A program made the position numbers and the translations under genes. This document shows, piece by piece, positions 41,581 through 49,761 of a stretch of 64,000 bases of DNA. The stretch is from Amycolatopsis sp. NBRC 101858 (GTDB taxonomy: Bacteria; Actinomycetota; Actinomycetes; Mycobacteriales; Pseudonocardiaceae): assembly GCF_030269325.1 (NCBI RefSeq), contig NZ_BSTD01000010.1:62001-126000 (forward strand), written 5' to 3'. Positions within the stretch are counted from its first letter, which is position 1. Each line of letters opens with the position of its first letter. The notes beneath the pieces were generated by a model, which was not told the DNA's origin, ran no database searches, and saw only the letters and a list, made by a program, of their open reading frames with translations.

Positions 41581-41928
41581 ATGGACATTCTCACCGGGGT
41601 GCTGGACGCCTGGAAGTCGGCGGTCGACGCCCACGACCCGAAGCGCGTGGCGGCGTCGTTCACCGAAGACGCGATCTTCCAGGGCCTGCACCCGTACAGC
41701 GTGGGCCGCGACGGCGTGGCGGCGTACTACGACTCCCAGCCGCCGGGCATGACGGCGGAGTACCGGATCGTGGAGACCCGCCGGCTGGCCGAAGACGTGA
41801 TCCTCGGGTACGTGAGCGTCGACTTCGCGTTCACGGACCGGGAGCCGATTTCGGTGCACCTGAGCGTGATCGTCCGCCGCGTGGGTGACGCGTGGCTGAT
41901 CGCCCACTACCAGGTTTCGAGGCTGTGA
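41581..41928 (+). CDS. NTF2/SnoaL-like protein
   Basis: This 115-residue cone-fold protein has the family pattern of an N-terminal helix (VLDAWKSAVDAHDPKRVAASF), TEDAIFQG and a curved sheet ending VRRVGDAWLIAHYQVSR. Such proteins act as ketosteroid-isomerase-like enzymes or binding proteins. It starts 5 bp after the SDR stop, and its TGA overlaps the isomerase start (TGATG), so all three should be co-translated. Confidence 0.8.
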   Translation: MDILTGVLDAWKSAVDAHDPKRVAASFTEDAIFQGLHPYSVGRDGVAAYYDSQPPGMTAEYRIVETRRLAEDVILGYVSVDFAFTDREPISVHLSVIVRRVGDAWLIAHYQVSRL

Positions 41929-42222
41929 TGGAGTTCCTCGTCGACATGAGGACGACGGTCCCCCCCGGGAACGTCCGACGAAGAGGTGGCCGACACGCGC
42001 CGCCGCGAGGCGGCCCGGAGCAAGGAACTGGCGGCCCAGGACCACATCCGGCGGCTGTGGAAGCCACCGGAGGGCCCGGGGGAGTGGCACACGATCGGGT
42101 TGTTCGCTGCGGGTGACGAGGAGGAGTTGCGGCAGGTGCTGGAGTCGATGCCGCTGCACGCGTGGATGACGGTGACGGTGACGCCGCTGAAGCCACATCC
42201 GAGTGACCCGGGCCGAGCGTAG
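41928..42222 (+). pseudogene. muconolactone delta-isomerase family gene with a +1 frameshift
   Basis: The ATG at 41928 begins MEFLVDMRTTVPPG, the typical start of muconolactone isomerase-like proteins (about 95 residues). The rest (TSDEEVADTRRREAARSKEL.., LESMPLHAWM, VTPLKPHPSD) continues to 42222 in the +1 frame. The break falls at a run of seven C (41960-41966). With six C the two halves join exactly into a 97-residue protein. Either the gene is broken, expression depends on slippage, or the base is an assembly error. Muconolactone isomerase acts in the beta-ketoadipate pathway, but no other pathway gene is nearby. Confidence 0.8.
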
Positions 42223-42228
42223 CCGCGC

Positions 42229-42687
42229 TCAGCGACCGCAGCGGTCCACGCGCTTCCAAGGCCAGTCCGTGCCGAGCCAGCGCGCGACGGCGTCAGCGAG
42301 CGGCACGTCGAGGCCCGATCTGTCGGCTCGCACCCAGGACCGCACGGTGACGTCCCACTCCTCGGAGGACGAGGGGTACAGGTAGACACAACCGATGACG
42401 TCGTCGTCGCGTGCGTCGAGAACCGTGAAGGTGAAACCGGCGTTCCGGGTGAAGTCGTCGGCGTGGCGGCGGAGGTCGGCGAGGTTCTCCTCGAGCGTCA
42501 TGCCGTCGCGCGGTGGCCAGGTGCGGCCGTGATAGCCGGGAGTGGAGCGGATGTGCTCGATGCTCGACATCCAGGCGGCGTGATCAGCCGGATTGTGCTG
42601 CGGCCCCAGCGGTTCGAGGCGGAACCGGCCGGCGACGAGCGAAGTCGGCGGTTCGAAGCCGGCTGGCACGAACTCGTCCCTGGTCAT
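42229..42687 (-). CDS. GNAT-like acetyltransferase
   Basis: This protein of about 152 residues looks like a GNAT-family N-acetyltransferase. It has LEPLGPQHNPADHAAW near the start, a strand FTFTVLDARDDDVIGCVYLYP and a WVRADRSGLDVPLADAVARW helix. The acetyl-CoA loop is less typical than usual. The ATG at 42687 (MTRDEFVPAG) is preferred to 42711. It lies 20 bp downstream of the SRPBCC gene. Substrate unknown. Confidence 0.65.
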   Translation of the reverse strand: MTRDEFVPAGFEPPTSLVAGRFRLEPLGPQHNPADHAAWMSSIEHIRSTPGYHGRTWPPRDGMTLEENLADLRRHADDFTRNAGFTFTVLDARDDDVIGCVYLYPSSSEEWDVTVRSWVRADRSGLDVPLADAVARWLGTDWPWKRVDRCGR

Positions 42688-42707
42688 GACCGAAGATCGT
42701 ACTGGTC

Positions 42708-43067
42708 TCACTGTCCGTAGGAGAACCGGAGATCGGCGAACAGCAGCTGGTTGAGCCGTTTCCGGAGGTGTCCGGTCTTGCTCTGGTCGGGGAGTTCGCC
42801 AGGGGTGAGCAACGTGAACCTCAGCAGGGTCCCTCCGTCGGAGGAGGCTGTGAGCGCGAAGTGGATCCGGTCATCGGGCCGGCTCGGCCACAGCGAGGAC
42901 CACACCACCTGACCGGGCTTCTCCGAGCTCAGGACTCGGGGATCGACTTCGTCGGCCAGCAAGTGGAGCCACGGACGGGCCGCTGGCCGACGCGGCTCCA
43001 CGAGCGAGTCCCAGACGACAGGTGGAGGCGCCGGCAGCGCGCGCGCCCGCGAACCGATCTCGATCAC
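42708..43067 (-). CDS. SRPBCC (START/polyketide-cyclase fold) protein
   Basis: This 119-residue protein with GTG start has the helix-grip pattern of SRPBCC proteins: APPPVVWDSLVEPRRP after the first strand, VVWSSLWPSRPDDRIHFALTA, TLLRFTLLTPG, then a long C-terminal helix. The fold binds hydrophobic ligands. Function unknown; it is probably in an operon with the GNAT gene. Confidence 0.65.
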   Translation of the reverse strand: MIEIGSRARALPAPPPVVWDSLVEPRRPAARPWLHLLADEVDPRVLSSEKPGQVVWSSLWPSRPDDRIHFALTASSDGGTLLRFTLLTPGELPDQSKTGHLRKRLNQLLFADLRFSYGQ

Positions 43068-43109
43068 CCGAGCAGAGTATGTCGATCGGCCACCGTGCCA
43101 GTGTTGCCA

Positions 43110-43421
43110 CTACGGGAAGTCTGCCGCCAATATCAAGATCGTCATGTCCAGAAGCCTTTGGTAGTACTCGCGACCGTCGGCGTCCAGTTCGGGGATGACC
43201 CGAATGAGTCGTTGTTCGCATTCGGCGAGGACGTTCCGTCTCCGGTCGTCCAAGATGCCGAGGTGCTCCAGCCAGGCCGAGACGCAACCGGCTGGGTCTG
43301 CGTCGAGCATCACCATGTCGAAGCCTGCCACGTCGGCACCGCGCCATCGACTCGGGAACGGCGCCTTGCGGTGAGCCTCGAAAAGCGTGGTGACTGCCGC
43401 GCGCCTGTCCGTGAGATCCAA
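43110..43421 (-). CDS. small hypothetical protein
   Basis: This 103-residue protein begins at TTG 43421, eight bases after a GGAGGAGGAAG ribosome-binding site. It is acidic and Leu-rich, with CEQRLIRVIPELDADGREYY and a hydrophobic C-terminus (LLDMTILILAADFP). I recognise no family; the size and make-up resemble immunity or contact-inhibition accessory proteins, but this is only an impression. Confidence 0.5.
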   Translation of the reverse strand: MDLTDRRAAVTTLFEAHRKAPFPSRWRGADVAGFDMVMLDADPAGCVSAWLEHLGILDDRRRNVLAECEQRLIRVIPELDADGREYYQRLLDMTILILAADFP

Positions 43422-43501
43422 CGGCTTCCTCCTCCAAGACCGACGAGGCAATGCTACGGGCGCACGGTCATCGGCCCGAGAGGACGCCCAGGCGCCGGAC
43501 T

Positions 43502-44431
43502 TCAGACGGTGAGGACGATCTTGCCCCGGAGGTGGCCGCGCTCGATCCGGCGGTGGGCGTCGGCGATGCGGTCGAACGGGAACGTCTCCTCCACGTGGAC
43601 CCGCAGCTTGCCCCTTTCGACGAGGTCGACGAGGCCGCGCAGCGCGACCGGATCGGGGTCGACCCCGATGCCGCTGAAACGCATACCCGCCGCCTCGAAC
43701 TTGGCCGCGAGCTCCGTGTCCTCCTCGGCGACCGCCGTCACCAGATGACCTCCCGGGCGAAGCACTCCGAGCGACCTCTCGACGGCGTCGCCGCCGAGGG
43801 TGTCGAGCACGACGTCGATGTCCTGGACCGTCTCGGTGAAGTCGGCCGTCGTGTAGTCGATCACTTCGTCGGCGCCGAACCCCTCGACGAACTCCCGCTT
43901 GCTCCCGCTCGCCGTCGTGATCACGTGCGCGCCCAGCGCTTTCGCGATCTGGATCGCGACGTGGCCGACTCCGCCGCCGCCGCCGTGGATCAGGACGCGG
44001 TCGCCCTCGGTCACGCCGCCGAGGTCGACCAGGCCCTGCCACGCCGTCAGCCCGACGACCGGCAACGCCGACGCCTCGACGTGCGAGAGCGAGGCCGGCT
44101 TGTGCGCCAGGTGCAACGCCGGCGCCGCCACGATCTCGGCGTACGCGCTCGCCGCCCGCGGGAACAGCGGCATCCCGAACACCTCGTCGCCGGGCCGGAA
44201 CCGCCACGTCTGCGGCGCCTCCTCGACCACGCCGCTGATGTCCCAGCCGAGGACGAACGGCGGCGGGCCGAGCAACGGGAATTCGCCGGCGCGCAGGCGC
44301 GGCTCGAGAGGGTTCAGCCCGATCGCCTCGACCCGGACGAGGACCTCGGTCGGCAGGGCGCGGGGCTCGGGTGCGTCCACGATGGTGAGGACCTCGGGGC
44401 CCCCGAACGTGTGCTGGGTGATGACTCGCAT
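43502..44431 (-). CDS. zinc-free MDR-type NADP-dependent quinone oxidoreductase
   Basis: This 309-residue medium-chain reductase/dehydrogenase has a GroES-like N-terminus (AIGLNPLEPRLRAGEF, FVLGWDISGVV) and the NADP loop GGGGGVGHVAIQIAKALGA. The zinc-ligand cysteines of alcohol dehydrogenases are absent, so it reduces quinones or enals. The ATG at 44431 (MRVITQHTFGGPEVL) is the family start. It is divergent from the AraC gene at 44541, which probably regulates it. Confidence 0.88.
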   Translation of the reverse strand: MRVITQHTFGGPEVLTIVDAPEPRALPTEVLVRVEAIGLNPLEPRLRAGEFPLLGPPPFVLGWDISGVVEEAPQTWRFRPGDEVFGMPLFPRAASAYAEIVAAPALHLAHKPASLSHVEASALPVVGLTAWQGLVDLGGVTEGDRVLIHGGGGGVGHVAIQIAKALGAHVITTASGSKREFVEGFGADEVIDYTTADFTETVQDIDVVLDTLGGDAVERSLGVLRPGGHLVTAVAEEDTELAAKFEAAGMRFSGIGVDPDPVALRGLVDLVERGKLRVHVEETFPFDRIADAHRRIERGHLRGKIVLTV

Positions 44432-44540
44432 GACACCGACGATGGTCGCCGCTGCGCGCCCGTACCACCGTTGTCGCGCCAGGAAATCCCGATAACCCGC
44501 CACGCCCGGCGGCCCGCGAACGCGGGCTAGGGTGCAGGGT

Positions 44541-45308
44541 GTGACCGAACTTGTCCACGAGCCGGTCTTCTCGGCCGGCGATTCGGCGGTCTGCGGGCCC
44601 CTGGCCCACGGCGAGGACGTCGCCGCGCACTTCCACGACTTCGGTCAGCTCAGGTACGCCGCCTCCGGGGCACTGGTCACCACGACCGCCGTCGGGACCT
44701 GGGTGGCGCCGGCGAACCGCATCACCTGGGTGCCCCCGTTCTCCGTGCACAGCAGCCGTTCGCACGGCGAGACCCACGTCCGGCTGCTCCGCGTTCCGGC
44801 GGCACTGGCCGGGCACCTGCCACCCGAGCCGTCGGTGTTCGCCGCCAGCGCGCTGATGCGCGAGGCCTACCTGGCGCTGCTCGCCGACCACGAACCGGCC
44901 GAAAGCCCTCGCGGCCGGCTGCTGCTCGAGGTCGTCATCTCGGAACTCGCCCGGGCTCCCCAGGAACCCCTGCGCCTCCCGGAACCGGGCGACGCTCGCC
45001 TCAAGGCCGTCACCGACCTGCTGCACGCCGACCCGGCCGGCCCGGCGACGCTGGCCGAACTGGGCCGCCGCACCGGTTCGAGCGAACGAACCCTCAGCCG
45101 CCTGTTCGGCAGCGAACTGTCGATGAGCTTTCACCAGTGGCGCACGCTGTTGCGCATCCAGCGGGCCATGCTCGAACTCTGCGCGGGCACCTCGGTCACC
45201 GACACGGCAATGCGACTGGGCTGGGCGAACCCGAGCAGCTTCATCGACGCGTTCACCGACCTCGTCGGCCAGACTCCCGGCCGCTACCGCGCCGCAGCAT
45301 GCGGCTAG
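44541..45308 (+). CDS. AraC-family regulator with cupin-type N-terminus
   Basis: This protein of about 255 residues has an N-terminal cupin-like sensor (HFHDFGQLRYAASGALVTTT) and two C-terminal helix-turn-helix motifs (TLAELGRRTGSSERTLSRLF, VTDTAMRLGWANPSSFIDAF). GTG 44532 is an alternative start. A hairpin GCCCGC-GAAC-GCGGGC (44512-44527) just upstream may be part of its control. It is divergent from the quinone oxidoreductase gene. Confidence 0.85.
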   Translation: MTELVHEPVFSAGDSAVCGPLAHGEDVAAHFHDFGQLRYAASGALVTTTAVGTWVAPANRITWVPPFSVHSSRSHGETHVRLLRVPAALAGHLPPEPSVFAASALMREAYLALLADHEPAESPRGRLLLEVVISELARAPQEPLRLPEPGDARLKAVTDLLHADPAGPATLAELGRRTGSSERTLSRLFGSELSMSFHQWRTLLRIQRAMLELCAGTSVTDTAMRLGWANPSSFIDAFTDLVGQTPGRYRAAACG

Positions 45309-45360
45309 CGTCGGCCGGCGGCGTCGGCGGCAACACCAGCTACGAGGCCGAGATCTCCGG

Positions 45361-46053
45361 TCAAGCGGCCTTCCAGATCGCGTGGTCGAGTTCCCAGGGC
45401 GTCCGGTCCAGCTCGGCGGCGGCTTCGGCGAGCAGCCGCCGTGCGGCCGGGACGTCGACCTCGTGGCCGAGGTGGCGACTAAGCCAGCGAAGCACCTTCC
45501 GGTCCGGCTTCACCTGCTCGTCGTTACCGGCCAGCATCCAGAGGTAGCCGAGCCGGACGTCGTGCCCGCCGTTGCCGGGGACGGCTCGCAGCTGCCTTTC
45601 CACGGCGTCGAGCCGGCTGAGGTCGGACAGCAGCGTGGTCACGTCGCCGAGGGTGTGCACGCCGGAGTCGGCGAGGACTTCGGCGTAGCGCACCGCGGCG
45701 TCCGCCTTGAGCACGCCGCCTCGCGTGCTGGTGCGGCCCCGGTTCTCCAGGACTTCGGCGGCGAACCGGTCCGGCCCCAGCCGGCGGCCCAGTTCTGCCA
45801 GCGCGTCGACGGGCTGCTCGGCGGTGGTGCCGGCCACGGTGGCGAAGTCGGCGACGTCGACCAGGTGGGGTACGAGACCCTGGTGCTTCGCGTAGCGGTC
45901 GCAGACAGAGATTGTGCTGGTGTACCGGGCGTTGATCGAGAAGACTGCGTCGAGCACGCACACCGGCAGGTGCGCCCAGCGACGGGCGCGGGGCCGGATG
46001 TCGAGCCCGGTCGCCGCTTCGACCAGACGCTGAACGTCCGAGGCAGCGGTCAT
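45361..46053 (-). CDS. HhH-GPD-like protein of unknown function
   Basis: This 230-residue protein has a weak resemblance to helix-hairpin-helix DNA glycosylase folds. VCVLDAVFSINARYTST is at the position of the first helix pair, LRAVPGNGGHDVRLGYLWML is near the hairpin, KPDRKVLRWLSRHLG resembles the segment carrying the catalytic Asp, and it ends TPWELDHAIWKAA. It contains three Cys but no 4Fe-4S pattern. A base-excision or DNA-binding role is inference. It is ATGA-coupled to the preceding 137-residue gene, so they probably act together. Confidence 0.5.
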   Translation of the reverse strand: MTAASDVQRLVEAATGLDIRPRARRWAHLPVCVLDAVFSINARYTSTISVCDRYAKHQGLVPHLVDVADFATVAGTTAEQPVDALAELGRRLGPDRFAAEVLENRGRTSTRGGVLKADAAVRYAEVLADSGVHTLGDVTTLLSDLSRLDAVERQLRAVPGNGGHDVRLGYLWMLAGNDEQVKPDRKVLRWLSRHLGHEVDVPAARRLLAEAAAELDRTPWELDHAIWKAA

Positions 46054-46463
46054 GGCCGTCCTTCGACAGGGCGGAGGCGGAACATCGTCAGCGGGAAGCC
46101 GCTGTCGACGAGGCTGCTGGCGTGGTGGCCGCCGTGGGCATCGACGAATTCCAGGGCCACCATGTGGTCGCCGGACAGGAAAGCCCCTTCGATCGCGCTC
46201 ATGTCGCCTTCGCGGGCGATGCGCGTCGACAACTGCCGGCCCAGGTACTGCGCGAGACTGTTGTGGCGGCCGGTGTCGGCGCCGCCGATCTCGAAGCCCA
46301 GCTCACGGGCGACCTCGGGGTACCTCGTGTCGAGCGCGATGGCCAGCTGATAGGCCGTGGCGTAGGGGCGGCCGAGGTGGTGACGCGGCGGCTCGGGGGT
46401 CACCTCACGCAGGACGTTGACGACCTTCTCCAGCACCGACAGTCGGTTCCACACACTCGGCAC
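46050..46463 (-). CDS. hypothetical partner of the HhH-like protein
   Basis: This 137-residue protein starts at GTG 46463, six bases after GGAGGGG; a longer frame from TTG 46499 is less likely. It has helices suggesting a winged-helix or N-terminal dimerisation fold (YATAYQLAIALDTRYPEVAR, SLAQYLGRQLSTRI) and a beta-rich C-terminus (MVALEFVDAHGG, FPLTMFRLRP). I recognise no family. Its stop overlaps the start of the HhH-like gene. Confidence 0.5.
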   Translation of the reverse strand: MPSVWNRLSVLEKVVNVLREVTPEPPRHHLGRPYATAYQLAIALDTRYPEVARELGFEIGGADTGRHNSLAQYLGRQLSTRIAREGDMSAIEGAFLSGDHMVALEFVDAHGGHHASSLVDSGFPLTMFRLRPVEGRP

Positions 46464-46602
46464 AGCCGTCCCCTCCGCGTTCCGATCGGACTTCGGCAAG
46501 TCGCGTGCGGCGGCTGCGCCGTTACGTTCGGCTGACCTCGACCCGGTGGTATCCGCAGTTGTGCCTTGTGGTGGGCGAAGTGCTGAGCACCCAAGGAGCG
46601 AA

Positions 46603-46641
46603 GGCCTGTACGGGCTCCGAACCGTGAAACCCGTACAGGCC
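46603..46641 (-). terminator. terminator of the SDR gene at 46659
   Basis: Perfect 12-bp arms GGCCTGTACGGG and CCCGTACAGGCC with a 15-base loop lie 18 bp beyond the stop codon of the minus-strand SDR. Confidence 0.75.
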
Positions 46642-46658
46642 TGGCAGTGCCTCGATGG

Positions 46659-47435
46659 TTACTGGTTTCGGCCTGCCGTGACGCCGCCGTCGACGTCCCA
46701 GATCGCGCCGGTTACCCAGCCGGCCTGGTCGGACAGGAGGAAGGTGGCCACGGCGGAGATGTCCTCGGTGGTGCCGATCCGGCCGATCGGGTGGAAGGCG
46801 TTGAATCCCGCCAGGACGGTGTCGACCTCGGCCGGTGGGATGAAGCCCTCGTAGATGGGGGTGGCCACCACGGCCGGGGAGATGGCGTTGACCCGGATCT
46901 TGTGGGCGGCCAGTTCCAGAGCGAGATGCTGGGTCAGGGCGTGCAGGCCGGCCTTGGCCATCGAGTACGCCGATGACGGGGTCGCGGCGATGGCCTGCTT
47001 CGCCCACATGCTGCCGATGGTGACGATGGCGCCACCGCGGCCGCTGTCCACCATGTTCCGCGCCACGGTCTGGGTGATCAGGAAGGTGGCCTTGTTCAGG
47101 TCCAGGTAGGCGTCGTAGTCGGCGGGGGTGTGGTCGAGGAACGGCAGCGGCTTGAACACGCCTGCCGCGTTGACCAGCAACGTCGTGTCGGCGTGCTGGC
47201 CGGCCAGTTCCTCGCGGACCCGCGTCACCTCGGCGGGATCGCGCAGGTCGGCGGTGATGCCCCACGCCTGTCCGCGGGTGGCCAGGTCGGCCACGGTCTT
47301 CTCGACCCGTTCGAGGCGGGAACCGATGACGACCGCGCTGCCGCCGCGGCTGACGACGTCCTCGGCGATCTGACGGCCCATGCCGCTGCTACCGCCGACG
47401 ACGACGAGCTTGCGACCGGTGAAGTCCTGTTCCAT
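46659..47435 (-). CDS. SDR-family oxidoreductase controlled by the next TetR
   Basis: This 258-residue classical short-chain dehydrogenase has GGSSGMG at the cofactor loop, NAAGVF, S in VTIGSMW and Y-S-M-A-K in SSAYSMAKAGL. The ATG at 47435 has GAGGAG before it and is preferred to 47450. The 18-bp element upstream (47456-47473) is repeated before the TetR gene. Substrate unknown. Confidence 0.87.
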   Translation of the reverse strand: MEQDFTGRKLVVVGGSSGMGRQIAEDVVSRGGSAVVIGSRLERVEKTVADLATRGQAWGITADLRDPAEVTRVREELAGQHADTTLLVNAAGVFKPLPFLDHTPADYDAYLDLNKATFLITQTVARNMVDSGRGGAIVTIGSMWAKQAIAATPSSAYSMAKAGLHALTQHLALELAAHKIRVNAISPAVVATPIYEGFIPPAEVDTVLAGFNAFHPIGRIGTTEDISAVATFLLSDQAGWVTGAIWDVDGGVTAGRNQ

Positions 47436-47455
47436 GGTGGTTCTCCTCATCTGAC

Positions 47456-47473
47456 TACCTACTAGTTGGAAGG
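47456..47473. promoter_or_regulatory. TetR operator, copy 1
   Basis: TACCTACTAGTTGGAAGG lies 20 bp before the SDR start and matches 16 of 18 bases of the element at 48098-48115. Confidence 0.75.
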
Positions 47474-47513
47474 TTGAGTGGTCATGAAAAAAGTGCCGCG
47501 CGTGGCGGCGTTT

Positions 47514-48086
47514 TCAGAGCAGGGCGTCGACCAAGGTCGCCGCCACCGACCGGACCACATCCCGATCCGGCCCGACGGCGGCGTCCGGCTGCCCGTGGGC
47601 GCGGGCCAGGAGCAGCGCCCCCTCCAGGGACGCCAGGTAAGCCTCGGCCGCCGCGCCGGTCCGGGTGGCGGGCATGCCCGCCTCGGCCAGCACGCCGGCC
47701 ACCCAGTGCCGCTGATCGGCGAAGAAGGCGTCCGTCGCCTGCCGTACCTGAACGGGCAGGCTTTCCGCATCCACGGCGAAGACGCCGCAGAGGCAGATGC
47801 GGCCGCCTTGGGCAAAGGTCTCGGCGTACAGCCCGGCATAGCCCACGAGGCGCTGCCGCGCGCCCGCCGCGTCGTCGTCGACTTCCTTTCGCGCTACGGC
47901 AAACCGTTCTCGGTAACGCGCGATCAGCGCCTCGGCCAGCGCGGCTTTGGTGGGGAAGTGGTGGTGGATGCTCGGCTTCGTGATGGACAGCTCAGCACTG
48001 ATGTCGGCGTAGGAGAAGCCGTTGTACCCCCGAACCTGCACGAGCGTCTGAGCGCTGTCCAGGATCCGATCCGCTGTCGTGGTCAC
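47514..48086 (-). CDS. TetR-family repressor
   Basis: This 190-residue repressor has a helix-turn-helix (FSYADISAELSITKPSIHHHF at about 24-44) and a C-terminal domain with CLCGVFAVDAESLP and DAFFADQRHWV, like the AcnR/NemR group that often senses electrophiles through Cys. Here Cys pairs as C-L-C. The GTG at 48086 follows the operator region. It should repress itself and the downstream SDR gene. Confidence 0.86.
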   Translation of the reverse strand: MTTTADRILDSAQTLVQVRGYNGFSYADISAELSITKPSIHHHFPTKAALAEALIARYRERFAVARKEVDDDAAGARQRLVGYAGLYAETFAQGGRICLCGVFAVDAESLPVQVRQATDAFFADQRHWVAGVLAEAGMPATRTGAAAEAYLASLEGALLLARAHGQPDAAVGPDRDVVRSVAATLVDALL

Positions 48087-48097
48087 GCGACAATTTC

Positions 48098-48115
48098 TAC
48101 CTTCTAGTTGGTAGG
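48098..48115. promoter_or_regulatory. TetR operator, copy 2
   Basis: TACCTTCTAGTTGGTAGG, with the inverted arms CTACC and GGTAG, lies 12 bp before the TetR start codon. Confidence 0.75.
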
Positions 48116-48288
48116 CAGTCAAGATGTGTGACCGGCGTCACCGGGTGGAGTGGTGCGCCGCAGCGGGGGCCCGTGCCAACCGGGCCGGAGAAGATCAAAA
48201 TCCATCCCTATCGGCTATGACCTGCCGACCATTGCCACAAGCCGGTCTTCGGCATGCCGGCGTGGAAAACATGACCACCGCGGTCTTC

Positions 48289-49761
48289 TCAGTCGTAGTG
48301 GCGCAGTGACGGCCACAGCTGCTGCCAGGTGCCGTGCGGCTCCCGGCACTCGTAGATCGCCGCGTGGTGGTCGGTCTCCTGGTTGCCGATTACGTCCGGC
48401 ATGGTGATCGGCCCGATTTCGCGTACGTCCGACCAGAATCGCCGCAGGTAGGAGATTTTGAACTCGCCGACGCACAGCACGGTGTCCGGTTGGCCGGCCG
48501 GTGGTTCCCAGAAGCTGTAGGCGTTCTGTCCACTGAGGATCGGTTCCGTCAGTCCGCCGACGATGGTGAGCGCGCCGGCTTCGCCGTAGTTGCTGGTGAA
48601 GATCGGGGTGCCGGGTGGCATCCGGTCTTCCGCGGCCTTGACCTGGCCGGCGAATTCGGGCCAGCCGTACGTTTCCATGACGGTGGGGTTGAGCGCGCGC
48701 AACGCGTTCTGGTCGCGGGCCGGCAGGACAGGGTAGCCGATCACGATGGCGATCAGTCCTGACAGGACGATCACGGCGGGCCAGCGGCGTCGGCCCCGGC
48801 TGGTCGCCTCGGCGTGCACCGCGCCGGCCGCGAACAGCGCGATCAGCGCGGGCGCCGGGTAGTAGGGCTTGCCGCCGCCGAGGGTGAACACGACGATCGC
48901 GGTCACCACGATCGCCAGCGCCCACCGGTGGCCGCGGCCCGGGCCCCAGCCCAGCCGGCGGACTCCGAGCACGCACAGCACGATGAGCGGCGGACCCGCG
49001 AGCAGCGGCAGCAGGGGCAGTTGCGCCAGGGAGCCGAGCGGGCCGCCGGTCCGGTCGCTCAGCACCTGCGCCATCGCCAGGTTCGGCCAGCCGTTGCGCG
49101 CGTCCCACACCACGTTCGGGACGGCCAGGAGCACGGCCACGGCGCCGGCGAGCCACGGGCCGGGTGCGCGCAGCGCGTCCCGGTGCCACCCCAGCAGGCC
49201 GATCGCGACGCCGAGCAGCAGGACGACCACGGTGTCCTTGTTCTCCAGGCCGATGCCCCCGAGCACCCCGGTGAGCAGCCACGCCGCCGTCGTGCGCAGC
49301 CGCAGCGCCCGCGCGACGGCGACGAACATCGCCGCCCAGACCAGCTGGTCGGTCACGGTCGTGCCGAACAGCACCGACGCCGAGACGAACGCGACACTGG
49401 CCGCGGTCGCGCCGGCGGCGATGGCCTGGGCGCGTGCGCTGCCGCCGAACTCCGCGGCCAGCTTGGCGCCGAGCACGACGCAGCCGGCCTGGCAGGCGAT
49501 CGCGAGGACCCGCAGCGGCAGCACCCCGCCGGGCAGCTCGGCGGCCCACCGGGCCAGCAGCGGCGTCAGGGGTGGCTGGTCGACGTAGCCCCAGGCGGGG
49601 TGCCGGCCGGTGATCACGTAGTAGAACTCGTCGCGGTGCCAGCCGTACCGGGCGGCGACCACGAGGTGCACGACAGCCGCGACGGCGGCGATGGCCAGCA
49701 CCGGTCTCCCGGCGAGCTTCGGCTGTCTGCCGGTGGTGGTCAGGTTCTCGGTGGCGCTCAC
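48289..49761 (-). CDS. GT39-type (ArnT/PMT) membrane glycosyltransferase
   Basis: This 490-residue protein has about ten to twelve membrane segments. The first outside loop has the family signature RDEFYYVITGRHPAWGYVDQ with its Asp-Glu pair, followed by PPLTPLLAR. The C-terminal 150 residues form an extracytoplasmic domain. Members use polyprenyl-phosphate sugars to glycosylate lipids or proteins outside the membrane. The GTG at 49761 overlaps the TetR stop (GTGA), so it is co-transcribed with its likely regulator. Confidence 0.85.
   Translation of the reverse strand: MSATENLTTTGRQPKLAGRPVLAIAAVAAVVHLVVAARYGWHRDEFYYVITGRHPAWGYVDQPPLTPLLARWAAELPGGVLPLRVLAIACQAGCVVLGAKLAAEFGGSARAQAIAAGATAASVAFVSASVLFGTTVTDQLVWAAMFVAVARALRLRTTAAWLLTGVLGGIGLENKDTVVVLLLGVAIGLLGWHRDALRAPGPWLAGAVAVLLAVPNVVWDARNGWPNLAMAQVLSDRTGGPLGSLAQLPLLPLLAGPPLIVLCVLGVRRLGWGPGRGHRWALAIVVTAIVVFTLGGGKPYYPAPALIALFAAGAVHAEATSRGRRRWPAVIVLSGLIAIVIGYPVLPARDQNALRALNPTVMETYGWPEFAGQVKAAEDRMPPGTPIFTSNYGEAGALTIVGGLTEPILSGQNAYSFWEPPAGQPDTVLCVGEFKISYLRRFWSDVREIGPITMPDVIGNQETDHHAAIYECREPHGTWQQLWPSLRHYD

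Noticed and set aside
48124..48407. Small plus-strand frames between the TetR and GT39 genes
   Set aside because: No ribosome-binding site, poor codon bias and no recognisable motif; the gap is explained as a promoter region.
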